A DNA stretch of 64,000 nt, taken from positions 4,526,001-4,590,000 of the forward strand of contig NZ_CP009451.1 in NCBI RefSeq assembly GCF_000757825.1, written 5' to 3'. The notes under the pieces are model-generated. The model did no database searches. It was not told the origin of the DNA and saw only the letters and a program-made list of their open reading frames with translations. The stretch's first letter is position 1. Every line of letters begins with the position of its first letter. Source of the stretch: Cedecea neteri (GTDB lineage Bacteria > Pseudomonadota > Gammaproteobacteria > Enterobacterales > Enterobacteriaceae). Position numbers and translations under genes: made by a program. Shown here in pieces: positions 53,380 to 63,357 of this stretch.

Positions 53380-55475
53380 ACCGTTATCCAGCCTTCCCAG
53401 GTGCGTGAAGGGGCGATCAGGGCCTGGCCGTCGTAAGTGCGCTGATAGGAGTAGAAGGTATCGGTCAGGTTGCGAACCCGCGTTCCCAGGCTAACTTTGG
53501 GCGTCAGCTGATATTCTGCCGCCAGATCCAGCGTGATGTAGTCGTCCATCTTTTTAGCATTGCGGCTGTCGTTGTAGCTGCTGCCAACGTAGCGTAAATC
53601 ACTCCTCAAGCTGAGCGGAGCGAGGGGATGCCAGATCAGCGCCAGATTGCTGGTCCAGGTAGGGACGTAAGCGGGCTGGTTGCCGTCCAGATTTTCAGGT
53701 GGGGAGCCTGCACTAAAGCTATCGAACCTTGCATGAGTCCATGCCACGTTGCCCGTCACCTCCCAGCGATCGGTTGGCCGGGCCGTGGCTGACAGCTCAA
53801 TACCCCGTGAAGTTTGTTGCCCTATAGCGAGGAGCTCGCCCGGCGTGGTGGCTGAAGGGGTAAAGAGATTATTTTTGCGCAGCTGGTAGAGGGCAAGATT
53901 AACGGATGCTTTATTATCCAAGAACCGACTCTTAATGCCGGTTTCCCATTGTTGTGACTGGGTGAGCGGCAGGTGAGTTTGATCTGCACTGAGGAAGAAA
54001 ATGTCGCCGCCAGCTTCCTTGCCGTTGGCGTAGCTGGCATAGAGCGTTGTGCCGTCGCTGATATCCCAGTTCAGGCCGACACCGGCGTTAATGAAGCTGC
54101 GATTTTGACTTTCGCTGCGAGCCGGAGCGAAGTAATGCCAGTCCATATCCAGTCGCGTAAACCGCAGCTGGTTGAGCAGGCTGAGGCTGTCGGTCAGTTG
54201 CAGGCTGTCTTCTATAAAGACCGCATACTGGCGCTGGGTGACCCTGCTCCATGGGGCGCGGGTAATACTTGTTTCGGCGCTAAATGGGTCACGTGGCGGG
54301 TTGAGTAAAGGAACATCCTGCGAGCCGGGGAATCCGTTTTTTTGATAGTCGAAACGGCTGGTTTGCAGCTCAATTCCGCCAACCATTCGGTTATCAAGGC
54401 CCAGTAAAGTGTGGTCTATTGAGACGCTTGAGCGGTTGGCCAGCAGCGTATTTTTATGGCTTAAGTCACCCCAGGAGTCACGATTGACGGCGTCCGGAGA
54501 GGCTGCATTGTAGCGATAGCGCTCAACGTTATGCCAGAAGCGATAGCCATTGTAATACCAGGTGTGGTTATTAAAGGTTATGCCTGGGGCGAGAGTCGTG
54601 TCGAGCACAGCCTGCAATGCAGTGGCATGGCTGGCAATTCTGGCATCGGTCAGATTGTTATAGTTAATACCGCGCAGCCGTGCCTGCACCTTGCCTTCAA
54701 TCAGCGGCGTTCCGAAGTAAGGGTTGTCGCTGCTATTGTTCATTCTGTCGCCGTAAAGCGTCAGAGTGGTTTCGTCAGTAAGGCGGAACAGCAGCGAGCC
54801 GCTGACTCTGGACTGCCGGTTGCGTTCATGCTGTACCTGGCTGTGCCCTTCGCTACCCGAAGCATCTAGCCGCCAGGCTACCTTGTCTTCAATCAGCGTC
54901 CCCCCCGCTCCGCCCTGCAAGGACTGGGTACTGTAACTACCCGCCTGGTAGCGGAGCATGGCGGGGGAGTCAACAAAGCTGGGTTGATGTGAAACAAGGT
55001 TGACGCTACCGGCGGTGGCGGTCAGGCCATTCAGCGCGGAGCCTGGGCCGTGCAAAATATCCACCTGCTGGTAGTGGGCTGGATTGCCAAGTTGCAGCGT
55101 ACTGCCGGGCATTTCCAGCCCGTCCAGCAGCCAGCTTACGGGCATAAAACCACGCAGAGAAAAACTGTTGGAAAGCGTAGGGGAGGCCACGCCGGACATC
55201 CCGGTGGCATGACTGACCGTTTCGGCAAGCGTGCGGTCGCCCTGCGCGACGATCTGTTTTTGTGCAAAGGTTTCCACATACCGCGGCGTTTCTTTGTCAG
55301 TCAGGCCCAGGCGTGAGGCCGTGCCGCTGGCGGGTGGCCGCTCCGCAGGGGCCTGGCTTACTACCGTGATGTTTTCCTCACAGGATGTCGTGTTGCAGTT
55401 TGCGGCAAAAAGCGGTTGAGAAATAAGCGCCAGAAACACGCCAGCATATAAGAGGTTGCGTTTGATTTTCATCAT
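53370..55475 (-). CDS. TonB-dependent outer-membrane receptor (siderophore/metal type)
   Basis: This outer-membrane receptor of 701 aa has a signal peptide (YAGVFLALISQPLFAA), a TonB-box-like segment ENITVVS, a plug domain (YVETFAQKQIVAQGDRTLAETVSHATGMSG, SLRGFMP, DILHGPGSALNG) and a 22-strand barrel ending in Phe (EGWITVWF), resembling FhuA/FhuE-class receptors. The mature N-terminus NCNTTSC has two Cys just before the TonB box. It is the first gene of a four-gene minus-strand run and has a Zur-like site upstream. The substrate is not known. Confidence 0.9.
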   Translation of the reverse strand: MMKIKRNLLYAGVFLALISQPLFAANCNTTSCEENITVVSQAPAERPPASGTASRLGLTDKETPRYVETFAQKQIVAQGDRTLAETVSHATGMSGVASPTLSNSFSLRGFMPVSWLLDGLEMPGSTLQLGNPAHYQQVDILHGPGSALNGLTATAGSVNLVSHQPSFVDSPAMLRYQAGSYSTQSLQGGAGGTLIEDKVAWRLDASGSEGHSQVQHERNRQSRVSGSLLFRLTDETTLTLYGDRMNNSSDNPYFGTPLIEGKVQARLRGINYNNLTDARIASHATALQAVLDTTLAPGITFNNHTWYYNGYRFWHNVERYRYNAASPDAVNRDSWGDLSHKNTLLANRSSVSIDHTLLGLDNRMVGGIELQTSRFDYQKNGFPGSQDVPLLNPPRDPFSAETSITRAPWSRVTQRQYAVFIEDSLQLTDSLSLLNQLRFTRLDMDWHYFAPARSESQNRSFINAGVGLNWDISDGTTLYASYANGKEAGGDIFFLSADQTHLPLTQSQQWETGIKSRFLDNKASVNLALYQLRKNNLFTPSATTPGELLAIGQQTSRGIELSATARPTDRWEVTGNVAWTHARFDSFSAGSPPENLDGNQPAYVPTWTSNLALIWHPLAPLSLRSDLRYVGSSYNDSRNAKKMDDYITLDLAAEYQLTPKVSLGTRVRNLTDTFYSYQRTYDGQALIAPSRTWEGWITVWF

Positions 55476-55550
55476 GTCTGTGGGGACTCAAAATGAACGT
55501 GCCTGTTCAGAAATTGGCGATATGTAAGGTCTGATTACGCCATGTAAATT

Positions 55551-55569
55551 GTTATGTTATAACGTATCA
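55551..55569. promoter_or_regulatory. Zur-like operator upstream of the TonB receptor
   Basis: GTTATGTTATAACGTATCA contains the palindromic core GTTATAAC and the same TGTTATAA half as the znuA operator in this window. It is 80-95 bp upstream of the receptor start. It may instead be only an AT-rich promoter element. Confidence 0.4.
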
Positions 55570-55638
55570 TTTAAATGGGCTATAAATTTAAAACGATGAA
55601 CTCAGTGTGGATATACCGGCAGGCGTCGGTGCGGGAAA

Positions 55639-55670
55639 TAAAAAAGCCGCAACGGGATGTCGCGGCTTTG
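55639..55670 (-). terminator. Intrinsic terminator after pykA
   Basis: On the minus strand AAAGCCGCG pairs with TGCGGCTTTTTT. It ends pykA transcription just before the accessory locus. Confidence 0.88.
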
Positions 55671-55700
55671 TCGGGGTTACCCGGTTAGGGTGTGCGTAGA

Positions 55701-57143
55701 TTATTCCACGCAGAGGATGCGGGTAGTGTTGGTGGTGCCGATGGTGCTCATCACGTCGCCCTGGGTCACGATGACCAGGTCGCCGGAGATCAGATAGCCC
55801 TTATCGCGCAGCAGGTTTACCGCATCGCTTGCGGCGACAACGCCTTCGTTCACGCTATCAAAGTAGACCGGCGTTACGCCGCGGTACAGCGAGGTCAGGT
55901 TCAGCGTACGTTCGTGACGGGACAGCGCAAAGATAGGCAGGCCGGAGCTGATACGAGACGTCATCAGCGCGGTACGCCCGGACTCCGTCATCGAGATGAT
56001 AGCGGTAACCCCTTTCAGGTGGTTAGCGGCATACATCGCGGACATCGCAATGGCTTCTTCCACGTTATCGAACTGCACGTCCAGGCGGTGTTTAGACACG
56101 TTGATGCTTGGGATTTTTTCCGCACCCAGGCAAACGCGCGCCATAGCCGCGACCGTTTCAGCCGGGTACTGGCCAGCGGCGGTTTCCGCCGACAGCATCA
56201 CCGCATCGGTACCGTCAAGTACGGCGTTTGCCACGTCCATGACTTCTGCACGGGTTGGCATTGGGTTGGTTATCATCGACTCCATCATCTGGGTCGCAGT
56301 GATCACGGCGCGGTTCAGCTTACGGGCGCGGCGAATCAGGGTCTTCTGGATACCGACCAGCTCCGGGTCACCGATCTCTACGCCCAGGTCACCACGTGCA
56401 ACCATGACCACGTCAGAGGCGAGAATAATGTCGTCCATTGCTGCTTCATCGCAAACGGCTTCCGCGCGTTCTACTTTAGCAACAATTTTTGCATCACAGC
56501 CCGCGTCACGCGCCAGGCGGCGAGCGTAGTTCAGGTCTTCGCCGCAGCGAGGGAAGGAGACAGCAAGGTAATCAACGCCGATTTTGGCCGCGGTCACGAT
56601 GTCCGCTTTGTCTTTATCCGTCAGCGCTTCGGCCGACAGGCCGCCGCCCAGCTTGTTGATCCCTTTGTTGTTGGACAGTGGGCCGCCTACGGTCACTTCG
56701 GTAAACACTTTCAGGCCATGAACTTCCAGCACTTTGAGCTGAACGCGGCCATCATCAAGCAGCAGAATATCGCCAGGCACGACGTCGGCCGGCAGGCCTT
56801 TATAGTCGATACCGACTTTCTCTTTGTCGCCTTCACCTTTACCCAGGTTGGCATCCAGCAGGAATTTGTCGCCCAGGTTAAGGAAAACTTTGCCTTCTTT
56901 GAAGGTAGATACGCGAATTTTTGGCCCCTGCAAATCACCGAGAATCGCCACGTGGCGCCCCAGTTTTGCGGCAATCTCACGCACTTTATCCGCACGCAGC
57001 TGGTGATCTTCGGGTGAACCGTGGGAGAAGTTCATGCGCACCACGTTAGCACCGGCGGCAATAATCTTTTCTAAATTATTATCGCGGTCGGTTGCCGGGC
57101 CTAAAGTGGTAACGATTTTGGTTCTACGTAGCCGTCTGGACAT
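55701..57143 (-). CDS. pykA: Pyruvate kinase II
   Basis: PykA makes pyruvate and ATP from phosphoenolpyruvate and ADP. The 480-residue protein has the E. coli PykA length, with [29 protein letters not shown], the catalytic KVERAEAV segment and [10 protein letters not shown], and C-terminal allosteric domain NTTRILCVE. Type II (AMP/sugar-phosphate activated) is inferred from close similarity to PykA rather than PykF. Confidence 0.97.
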   Translation of the reverse strand: MSRRLRRTKIVTTLGPATDRDNNLEKIIAAGANVVRMNFSHGSPEDHQLRADKVREIAAKLGRHVAILGDLQGPKIRVSTFKEGKVFLNLGDKFLLDANLGKGEGDKEKVGIDYKGLPADVVPGDILLLDDGRVQLKVLEVHGLKVFTEVTVGGPLSNNKGINKLGGGLSAEALTDKDKADIVTAAKIGVDYLAVSFPRCGEDLNYARRLARDAGCDAKIVAKVERAEAVCDEAAMDDIILASDVVMVARGDLGVEIGDPELVGIQKTLIRRARKLNRAVITATQMMESMITNPMPTRAEVMDVANAVLDGTDAVMLSAETAAGQYPAETVAAMARVCLGAEKIPSINVSKHRLDVQFDNVEEAIAMSAMYAANHLKGVTAIISMTESGRTALMTSRISSGLPIFALSRHERTLNLTSLYRGVTPVYFDSVNEGVVAASDAVNLLRDKGYLISGDLVIVTQGDVMSTIGTTNTTRILCVE

Positions 57144-57269
57144 GTATTACTCCGTTGACTGAAACAACTTGGTGTTGCGTGAACAAAACTCGGTAGGTCA
57201 GGGTGTGCTGTGAGCCCCCATGACAACGTAACCGAACAGCCTAATAAGTTACAACTTTGTTATCAAAAA

Positions 57270-58139
57270 TTAATGTTCATCGCCTGAGAGATGGCGTTGT
57301 TTATCAAAGCGCGATTCTTTGAGCGCTTCCTTGACTCGCTTCAAGTTATCCCTGAATTTTGCCCCTCTGCGCAAAGTAAAGCCCGTTGCCAGCACGTCAA
57401 TAACGGTTAACTGCGCGAGGCGAGACACCATTGGCATATAGATATCGGTGTCTTCAGGCACATCAAGCAGCAGCGAAAGCGTGGCCTCGCGGGCAAGGGG
57501 GCTCCCCTCAGAGGTGATGGCGAGCACAATGGCATCGTTTTCACGGGCGAGCTGGGCGAGTTCGACCAGGTTTTTAGTCCGCCCGGTGTGGGATATCAGC
57601 ACCACAACGTCCTGTTCAGTACAATTCATACAGCTCATACGTTGCATAACAACGTCATCTGAGTAAATTACCGGTACGTTGAAGCGGAAGAATTTATTGG
57701 TGGCGTCGTGGGCGACGGCGGCAGAAGATCCAAGCCCAAAGAAGGCGATTTTCTTTGCCTGGGTCAGCAGATCGACGGCGCGATTAACGGCTGACATATC
57801 CAGCGACTGGCGAACCCTGTCAAGGCCTGCCATCGCGGACTCAAATATCTTACCGGTGTAGGACTCGACGCTATCATCTTCATCAACATTCCGGTTTACA
57901 TACGGCGTGCCATTCGCCAGACTCTGGGCTAAATGCAGTTTAAAATCCGGGAAGCCTTTGGTTTCCAGGCGGCGGCAGAAGCGGTTTACTGTGGGTTCAC
58001 TGACGTCTGCACTGCGGGCGAGCGTGGCGATGCTTGAGTGAATGGCATCCTGAGGTGTGGCGAGAATCACTTCTGCGACTTTGCGTTCCGATTTGCTAAG
58101 GTGTTCCAGCTGTGACTGGATTTTTTCCAGCATATTCAT
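57270..58139 (-). CDS. hexR: Transcriptional regulator HexR (RpiR family)
   Basis: HexR represses central carbon genes such as zwf and releases DNA when it binds KDPG. The 289-residue protein has an N-terminal helix-turn-helix (SEPTVNRFCRRLETKGFPDFKLHLAQSL) and a SIS sugar-phosphate domain (AFFGLGSSAAVAHDATNKF, VLISHTGRTKNLVELA). The ATG at 58139 gives MNMLEKIQSQLEHLSKSERK; a start 12 bases upstream has no support. It is divergent from zwf. Confidence 0.95.
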   Translation of the reverse strand: MNMLEKIQSQLEHLSKSERKVAEVILATPQDAIHSSIATLARSADVSEPTVNRFCRRLETKGFPDFKLHLAQSLANGTPYVNRNVDEDDSVESYTGKIFESAMAGLDRVRQSLDMSAVNRAVDLLTQAKKIAFFGLGSSAAVAHDATNKFFRFNVPVIYSDDVVMQRMSCMNCTEQDVVVLISHTGRTKNLVELAQLARENDAIVLAITSEGSPLAREATLSLLLDVPEDTDIYMPMVSRLAQLTVIDVLATGFTLRRGAKFRDNLKRVKEALKESRFDKQRHLSGDEH

Positions 58140-58515
58140 AAAGGCGGGCACTCATGGGTTTTAGCGATTTCAGTAAAAGAAGAAATCGTGGGCCGATTTA
58201 GCAAGAATATACTCTGGCTAAAATGTGAAAGGGCGAGTTGCTCGGGTAATGTTGTTGTTTTTTTTCATTACATGATCGGTGTCTAACTTTGGCAACGGTT
58301 ACATTGTGTAAAAAAACGCCATTGAATGACGCTTTAGTGCGGCATTGTGGGAAAAGTTAGCAATTGAGGCGGTCAAACCGGGGTTAACGGTTGTCCTCAA
58401 TTCAGCAAAAGCAGTACATTGCAGCGTAATAAAATTACAAGACTTGCCTGGCTTAATGCTATCCGCGCCCCCGAGGGCCGGTAAAAGCCGGGATATCCGA
58501 AACGAGGAGACAAAC
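58140..58515. promoter_or_regulatory. Divergent hexR-zwf control region
   Basis: This 376-bp interval has no gene. It holds a clear HexR operator at 58425-58439 and should carry both promoters. E. coli zwf is also controlled by SoxS/MarA/Rob; I do not see a secure site for those here. Confidence 0.65.
58425..58439. promoter_or_regulatory. HexR operator upstream of zwf
   Basis: CGTAATAAAATTACA differs from the HexR consensus TGTAATTAAATTACA at two bases and keeps the perfect GTAAT-AAA-ATTAC inverted repeat. It lies 77 bp before the zwf start. Confidence 0.75.
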
Positions 58516-59991
58516 ATGGCGGTAACGCAAACGGCCCAGGCGTGCGATCTGGTCATTTTCGGTGCAAAAGGCGACCTGGCGCGCCGAAAACTGTTGCCAT
58601 CCCTGTATCAGCTGGAAAAAGCAGGTCAAATCCACCCGGAAACCCGCATTCTTGGTGTTGGCCGTGCAGACTGGGATAAAGAGGCATACACCAAAGTGGT
58701 GCGCGAAGCTCTCGAAACCTTCATGAAAGAGAAGATTGACGAGAGCCTGTGGGAAAAACTGAGCGGTCGTCTGGATTTCTGTAACCTGGACGTTAACGAT
58801 ACCTCTGCTTTCACCAAGCTGGGCAAAATGCTGGACCAGCAGAACCGCGTCACCATCAACTACTTCGCGATGCCGCCAAGCACCTTCGGCGCTATCTGCA
58901 AAGGGTTAGGCAAGGCGAAGCTGAATGCAAAACCTGCTCGCGTGGTGATGGAAAAACCGCTGGGGACCTCCCTCGAAACTTCTCAGGAAATCAATGACCA
59001 GGTCGGCGAGTTCTTCGAAGAGTGCCAGGTTTACCGCATCGACCACTATCTGGGTAAAGAAACCGTTCTTAACCTGCTGGCGCTGCGTTTTGCCAACTCC
59101 CTGTTTGCCAACAACTGGGATAACCGCACCATCGATCACGTAGAAATCACCGTGGCCGAGGAAGTGGGGATTGAAGGGCGTTGGGGTTACTTCGATCAGG
59201 CCGGGCAGATGCGCGACATGATCCAGAACCACCTGTTGCAGATCCTGTGCATGATTGCCATGTCTCCACCGTCTGACCTGACCGCGGACCACATCCGCGA
59301 TGAGAAGGTGAAGGTTCTGCAGTCGCTGCGCCGCATTGACCGCACCAACGTGCGTGACAAAACCGTGCGTGGTCAGTACACCGCGGGCTTCGCGCAGGGC
59401 AAAAAAGTGCCGGGCTACCTCGAAGAAGAGGGCGCTAACAAAGCCAGCGCAACGGAAACCTTCGTGGCTATCCGCGTGGATATCGATAACTGGCGCTGGG
59501 CCGGCGTGCCGTTCTACCTGCGTACCGGGAAACGTCTGCCAACCAAATGCTCTGAAGTCGTGGTTTATTTCAAAAACCCTGCGCTGAATCTGTTTAAAGA
59601 CTCCTGGCAGGAATTGCCGCAGAACAAGCTGACCATTCGTCTGCAGCCGGACGAAGGCGTGGATATCCAGATCCTGAACAAAGTTCCGGGCCTGGAGCAT
59701 AAGCATAACCTGCAGACGACCAAACTTGATCTGAGCTATTCCGAGACCTTCAACGAATCTCATCTGGCGGATGCCTATGAACGCCTGCTGCTGGAAACCA
59801 TGCGGGGCATTCAGGCGCTGTTCGTTCGCCGCGATGAAGTGGAAGAGGCGTGGAAATGGGTCGACTCCATCACCGAAGCCTGGGCTGCGGATAACGACGC
59901 CCCGAAACCTTATCAGGCAGGAACCTGGGGGCCGGTGGCTTCCGTGGCGATGATTACCCGTGACGGGCACTCCTGGAACGAATTTGAGTAA
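58516..59991 (+). CDS. zwf: Glucose-6-phosphate 1-dehydrogenase
   Basis: Zwf oxidises glucose-6-phosphate to 6-phosphogluconolactone and makes NADPH, feeding the pentose phosphate and Entner-Doudoroff routes. The 491-residue protein has the E. coli length, with the nucleotide-binding [19 protein letters not shown] (residues about 16-34) and the substrate-site motif RIDHYLGKE. The ATG at 58516 follows GAGGAG. Confidence 0.98.
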   Translation: MAVTQTAQACDLVIFGAKGDLARRKLLPSLYQLEKAGQIHPETRILGVGRADWDKEAYTKVVREALETFMKEKIDESLWEKLSGRLDFCNLDVNDTSAFTKLGKMLDQQNRVTINYFAMPPSTFGAICKGLGKAKLNAKPARVVMEKPLGTSLETSQEINDQVGEFFEECQVYRIDHYLGKETVLNLLALRFANSLFANNWDNRTIDHVEITVAEEVGIEGRWGYFDQAGQMRDMIQNHLLQILCMIAMSPPSDLTADHIRDEKVKVLQSLRRIDRTNVRDKTVRGQYTAGFAQGKKVPGYLEEEGANKASATETFVAIRVDIDNWRWAGVPFYLRTGKRLPTKCSEVVVYFKNPALNLFKDSWQELPQNKLTIRLQPDEGVDIQILNKVPGLEHKHNLQTTKLDLSYSETFNESHLADAYERLLLETMRGIQALFVRRDEVEEAWKWVDSITEAWAADNDAPKPYQAGTWGPVASVAMITRDGHSWNEFE

Positions 59992-60037
59992 CATCTGGAG
60001 CGCGTTGCCGGTAAAAAGGTGATAACAAACACATCTC

Positions 60038-60053
60038 ATTTTACCGGTAACAT
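60038..60053. promoter_or_regulatory. GntR operator upstream of edd
   Basis: ATTTTACCGGTAACAT closely matches the GntR palindrome ATGTTACCGGTAACAT. It is paired with a second site inside edd (60261-60276), 223 bp between centres. Confidence 0.6.
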
Positions 60054-60091
60054 GATCTAACACAGAAGTGGCATAGTTTTTTATGAATAAT

Positions 60092-60125
60092 AGCCCCGCG
60101 TGGATTCACCCGCGGGGCTTTTTTA
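60092..60125 (+). terminator. Intrinsic terminator after zwf
   Basis: AGCCCCGCG (60092-60100) pairs with CGCGGGGCT (60111-60119), followed by six T. Confidence 0.9.
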
Positions 60126-60134
60126 TTTACACTA

Positions 60135-60148
60135 GCTGAAGCGATTTT
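60135..60148 (+). promoter_or_regulatory. Possible Cra (FruR) site upstream of edd
   Basis: GCTGAAGCGATTTT matches the Cra consensus RSTGAAWCSNTHHW at all but one position. Cra control of edd-eda is known in E. coli. Confidence 0.4.
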
Positions 60149-60248
60149 GCTCCCGACAGTCAAGATTGATGGGCTACAAGGCTATTTTCAGCCGCCCGGA
60201 ACATGATGATAGTAGCGCGGGGGAACAGCCACTTTCTGAGGAACTTTT

Positions 60249-62060
60249 ATGCATCCAAATTTGTTACGGGTAACATCGCGTATTATCGAACGCTCCCGCC
60301 CAACGCGCGAAGCTTATCTGGCACGCATTGAGAAAGCCAGGAGCAACACGGTTCACCGCTCGGAACTTGCCTGCGGTAACCTGGCGCATGGTTTCGCTGC
60401 CTGCCAGCCGGACGATAAGGCGGCGCTGAAAAGCATGTTGCGTAACAATATTGCGATCGTTACCTCCTACAACGACATGCTGTCCGCGCATCAGCCGTAT
60501 GAGCATTATCCTGAGCAAATCCGCAAAGCGCTGCACTCCGTGGGCGCCGTGGGGCAGGTTGCGGGCGGCGTACCGGCGATGTGCGACGGGGTTACCCAGG
60601 GGCAGGATGGTATGGAGCTTTCGCTGCTGAGCCGTGAAGTGATTGCCATGTCTACCGCCGTTGGCCTTTCCCATAACATGTTTGACGGTGCTCTTTACCT
60701 CGGCGTATGCGACAAAATTGTTCCGGGGCTGACCATGGCCGCGCTGTCGTTTGGTCATTTACCTGCGCTTTTCGTGCCATCAGGCCCGATGGCCAGCGGC
60801 CTGCCGAATAAAGAAAAGGTCCGCATTCGCCAGCTTTATGCCGAAGGCAAAGTGGACAGGCTGGCGCTGCTGGAGGCGGAAGCCGCTTCTTACCATGCGC
60901 CGGGAACCTGTACCTTCTACGGCACGGCGAATACCAACCAGATGGTGGTTGAGTTCATGGGCATGCAGCTGCCGGGTTCTTCCTTTGTTCAGCCTGATGC
61001 CGAGCTGCGCCACGCGCTGACGGATGCTGCCGCCCGCCAGGTGACTCGCCTGACCGGCAACGGCAACGAATGGATGCCTCTTGGGAAAATGATCGATGAG
61101 AAGGTGGTGGTGAACGGCATTGTTGCGCTGCTGGCTACCGGCGGCTCGACGAACCACACCATGCACCTCGTGGCGATGGCTCGAGCTGCGGGGATCGTCA
61201 TCAACTGGGATGACTTCTCCGACATCTCCGAAATTGTGCCGCTGTTGGCGCGCTTATACCCGAACGGCCCGGCGGACATTAACCACTTCCAGGCGGCGGG
61301 CGGCGTACCGGTGCTGATGCGCGAGTTGCTGAAAGGCGGCCTGCTGCACGAAGACGTTAATACCGTGGCCGGTTTTGGCCTGCACCATTACACCATGGAG
61401 CCGTGGCTCGACAACGGCCAGCTTGCCTGGCGTGAAGGTGCCAGTGAGCCGCTGGACGCCGACGTTATCGCCACCATGGAAAAACCATTCTCCCGTCACG
61501 GCGGGACCAAAGTGCTGAGCGGGAACCTGGGCCGTGCGGTGATGAAAACCTCAGCGGTGCCGGTAGAAAACCAGGTAATTGAAGCGCCTGCGGTTATTTT
61601 TGAAAGCCAGCATGACGTTTTACCGGCGTTTGAAGCCGGCAAGCTGGACCGTGACTGCGTTGTCGTGGTGCGCCATCAGGGGCCAAAAGCGAACGGCATG
61701 CCAGAATTGCATAAACTTATGCCGCCGCTTGGAGTATTATTGGACCGCTGTTTCAAAATTGCTCTGGTGACGGACGGAAGACTGTCCGGCGCCTCAGGTA
61801 AGGTTCCTTCTGCAATCCACGTCACCCCTGAAGCCTACGATGGCGGGCTTCTGGCGAAGGTGCAGGAAGGTGACATTATTCGCGTTAACGGCCAAACCGG
61901 CGAGCTGACGCTGCTGGTTGATGACGCCGTACTTGCGGCGCGCACCGCTTATCACCCGGATCTCAGCGCCGAGCGTGTAGGGACCGGACGTGAGCTATTT
62001 GGCGCCCTGCGCGAACAGCTTTCGGGCGCTGAACAAGGCGCAACCTGCATTAAATTTTAA
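60249..62060 (+). CDS. edd: Phosphogluconate dehydratase Edd
   Basis: Edd dehydrates 6-phosphogluconate to KDPG, the first step of the Entner-Doudoroff pathway. The 603-residue protein of the IlvD/Edd family has the E. coli length and conserved Cys and Asp segments for the 4Fe-4S cluster and metal ([49 protein letters not shown]). Codons 5-10 also contain a GntR-type operator. It is followed by eda after 57 bp. Confidence 0.97.
   Translation: MHPNLLRVTSRIIERSRPTREAYLARIEKARSNTVHRSELACGNLAHGFAACQPDDKAALKSMLRNNIAIVTSYNDMLSAHQPYEHYPEQIRKALHSVGAVGQVAGGVPAMCDGVTQGQDGMELSLLSREVIAMSTAVGLSHNMFDGALYLGVCDKIVPGLTMAALSFGHLPALFVPSGPMASGLPNKEKVRIRQLYAEGKVDRLALLEAEAASYHAPGTCTFYGTANTNQMVVEFMGMQLPGSSFVQPDAELRHALTDAAARQVTRLTGNGNEWMPLGKMIDEKVVVNGIVALLATGGSTNHTMHLVAMARAAGIVINWDDFSDISEIVPLLARLYPNGPADINHFQAAGGVPVLMRELLKGGLLHEDVNTVAGFGLHHYTMEPWLDNGQLAWREGASEPLDADVIATMEKPFSRHGGTKVLSGNLGRAVMKTSAVPVENQVIEAPAVIFESQHDVLPAFEAGKLDRDCVVVVRHQGPKANGMPELHKLMPPLGVLLDRCFKIALVTDGRLSGASGKVPSAIHVTPEAYDGGLLAKVQEGDIIRVNGQTGELTLLVDDAVLAARTAYHPDLSAERVGTGRELFGALREQLSGAEQGATCIKF
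60261..60276. promoter_or_regulatory. GntR operator within the start of edd
   Basis: TTGTTACGGGTAACAT is an almost perfect palindrome that differs from the GntR consensus at two bases. It lies inside the edd coding start, at the same place as a similar sequence in E. coli edd. Confidence 0.55.
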
Positions 62061-62117
62061 GCCCGTGGCGGCAATGCCCCACGGAAAACAGATTAAAACT
62101 GGCTAAGAGGCGCTCAG

Positions 62118-62759
62118 ATGAAAAATTGGAAAACAACAGCAGAACAGATCCTGAAAACTGGCCCGGTCGTGCCGGTTATCGTCATTAACAAGCTGGAACA
62201 TGCCGTGCCGATGGCAAAAGCGTTGGTTGCAGGTGGCGTTCGCGTGCTGGAAGTTACGCTGCGTACCGCCTGCGCTATCGATGCCATTCGCGCGATTGCG
62301 AAAGAAGTGCCTGACGCGATTATCGGGGCGGGTACCGTGCTGAACCCACAGCAGCTGGCAGAAGTGACCGAAGCGGGCGCGCAGTTCGCCATCAGCCCGG
62401 GGCTGACCGAGCCGCTGCTGAAAGCCGCTACCGAAGGCAGCATTCCGCTGATCCCGGGTATCAGCACCGTTTCTGAACTGATGCTGGGTATGGACTACGG
62501 CCTGAAAGAGTTTAAATTCTTCCCTGCGGAAGCCAACGGCGGCACCAAAGCGCTGCAGGCTATTGCTGGCCCGTTCTCTCAGGTACGTTTCTGCCCAACC
62601 GGCGGTATCTCACCGGCTAACTACCGTGACTACCTGGCGCTGAAAAGCGTGCTGTGCATCGGCGGCTCCTGGCTGGTGCCGGCAGACGCGCTGGAAGCGG
62701 GCGACTATGATCGCATCACTAAGCTTGCCCGCGAAGCCGTGGAAGGCGCTAAGCTGTAA
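62118..62759 (+). CDS. eda: KDPG/KHG aldolase Eda
   Basis: Eda splits KDPG into pyruvate and glyceraldehyde-3-phosphate. The 213-residue TIM-barrel protein has catalytic Glu45 (LEVTLRT) and the Schiff-base Lys133 (EFKFFPAE), as in E. coli. It is co-transcribed with edd. Its natural terminator seems to have been broken by an insertion sequence starting at 62782. Confidence 0.97.
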   Translation: MKNWKTTAEQILKTGPVVPVIVINKLEHAVPMAKALVAGGVRVLEVTLRTACAIDAIRAIAKEVPDAIIGAGTVLNPQQLAEVTEAGAQFAISPGLTEPLLKAATEGSIPLIPGISTVSELMLGMDYGLKEFKFFPAEANGGTKALQAIAGPFSQVRFCPTGGISPANYRDYLALKSVLCIGGSWLVPADALEAGDYDRITKLAREAVEGAKL

Positions 62760-62832
62760 GCCATAAAAAAGCCCCATGTTTTGGACTGCACCCCAAAAGT
62801 TGGACACCCAACTGAGTAAGGTGCAGTTTTTT

Positions 62833-63357
62833 ATGGCAAAGCCAAAATATTCCCTCGAAACCAGATTAGCTGTAGTCAAACACTACCTTGCCGGAAAAGA
62901 TGGAACACATCGTACCGCTGAACGTTTTGGTGTTGAAAGAACATCAGTGCGACGCTGGGTAAGAGCCTGGCAACTCCACGGTATTGATGGCATTACCTGG
63001 AAAAATGACCGCCATTCTCCGGCGTTCCGGATTGCTGTCGTACGCACGGTTCTCGCTGAAGAACTTTCGATGCGCGAAGCTGCCGCACGGTTTAATATCT
63101 CCACTGAAACCGTTGTCCGGCACTGGGTGAATGTCTACAAAGACGCAGGTGAAAAAGGACTTCTGAGCATAAAACCTGGCCGGAGCAAGGACATGACAAA
63201 ACCCAAAAAAACACCTCCACTTACCGATGCTGCGCTGGATAAGTTATCTCCCGAAGAGTTGCGGGCTGAACTTCGTTACCTGCGAGCAGAGAATGCCTAT
63301 CTAAAAAAGCTGAAGGCCTTAGTTCAAAGCGAGAAAAACGGCGGAAAGCCGCAATAA
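62833..63357 (+). CDS. IS3-family transposase OrfA (InsJ-like)
   Basis: OrfA of 174 aa has two helix-turn-helix segments (about residues 15-55 and 75-110; FGVERTSVRRWV and FNISTETVVRHW) and a C-terminal leucine-zipper-like helix ending LRAENAYLKKLKALV, as in IS150 InsJ. The ATG at 62833 gives MAKPKYSLETRL. A GAAAAAC heptamer at 63333-63339, 18 bases before the stop, would let ribosomes shift -1 into orfB to make the OrfAB transposase. Confidence 0.92.
   Translation: MAKPKYSLETRLAVVKHYLAGKDGTHRTAERFGVERTSVRRWVRAWQLHGIDGITWKNDRHSPAFRIAVVRTVLAEELSMREAAARFNISTETVVRHWVNVYKDAGEKGLLSIKPGRSKDMTKPKKTPPLTDAALDKLSPEELRAELRYLRAENAYLKKLKALVQSEKNGGKPQ

Noticed and set aside
55692..57017. 441-codon plus-strand open frame opposite pykA
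   Set aside because: It is an antisense shadow of pykA and matches no known family.
58906..60063. 385-codon minus-strand open frame opposite zwf
   Set aside because: It is an antisense shadow; zwf is certain at full length.
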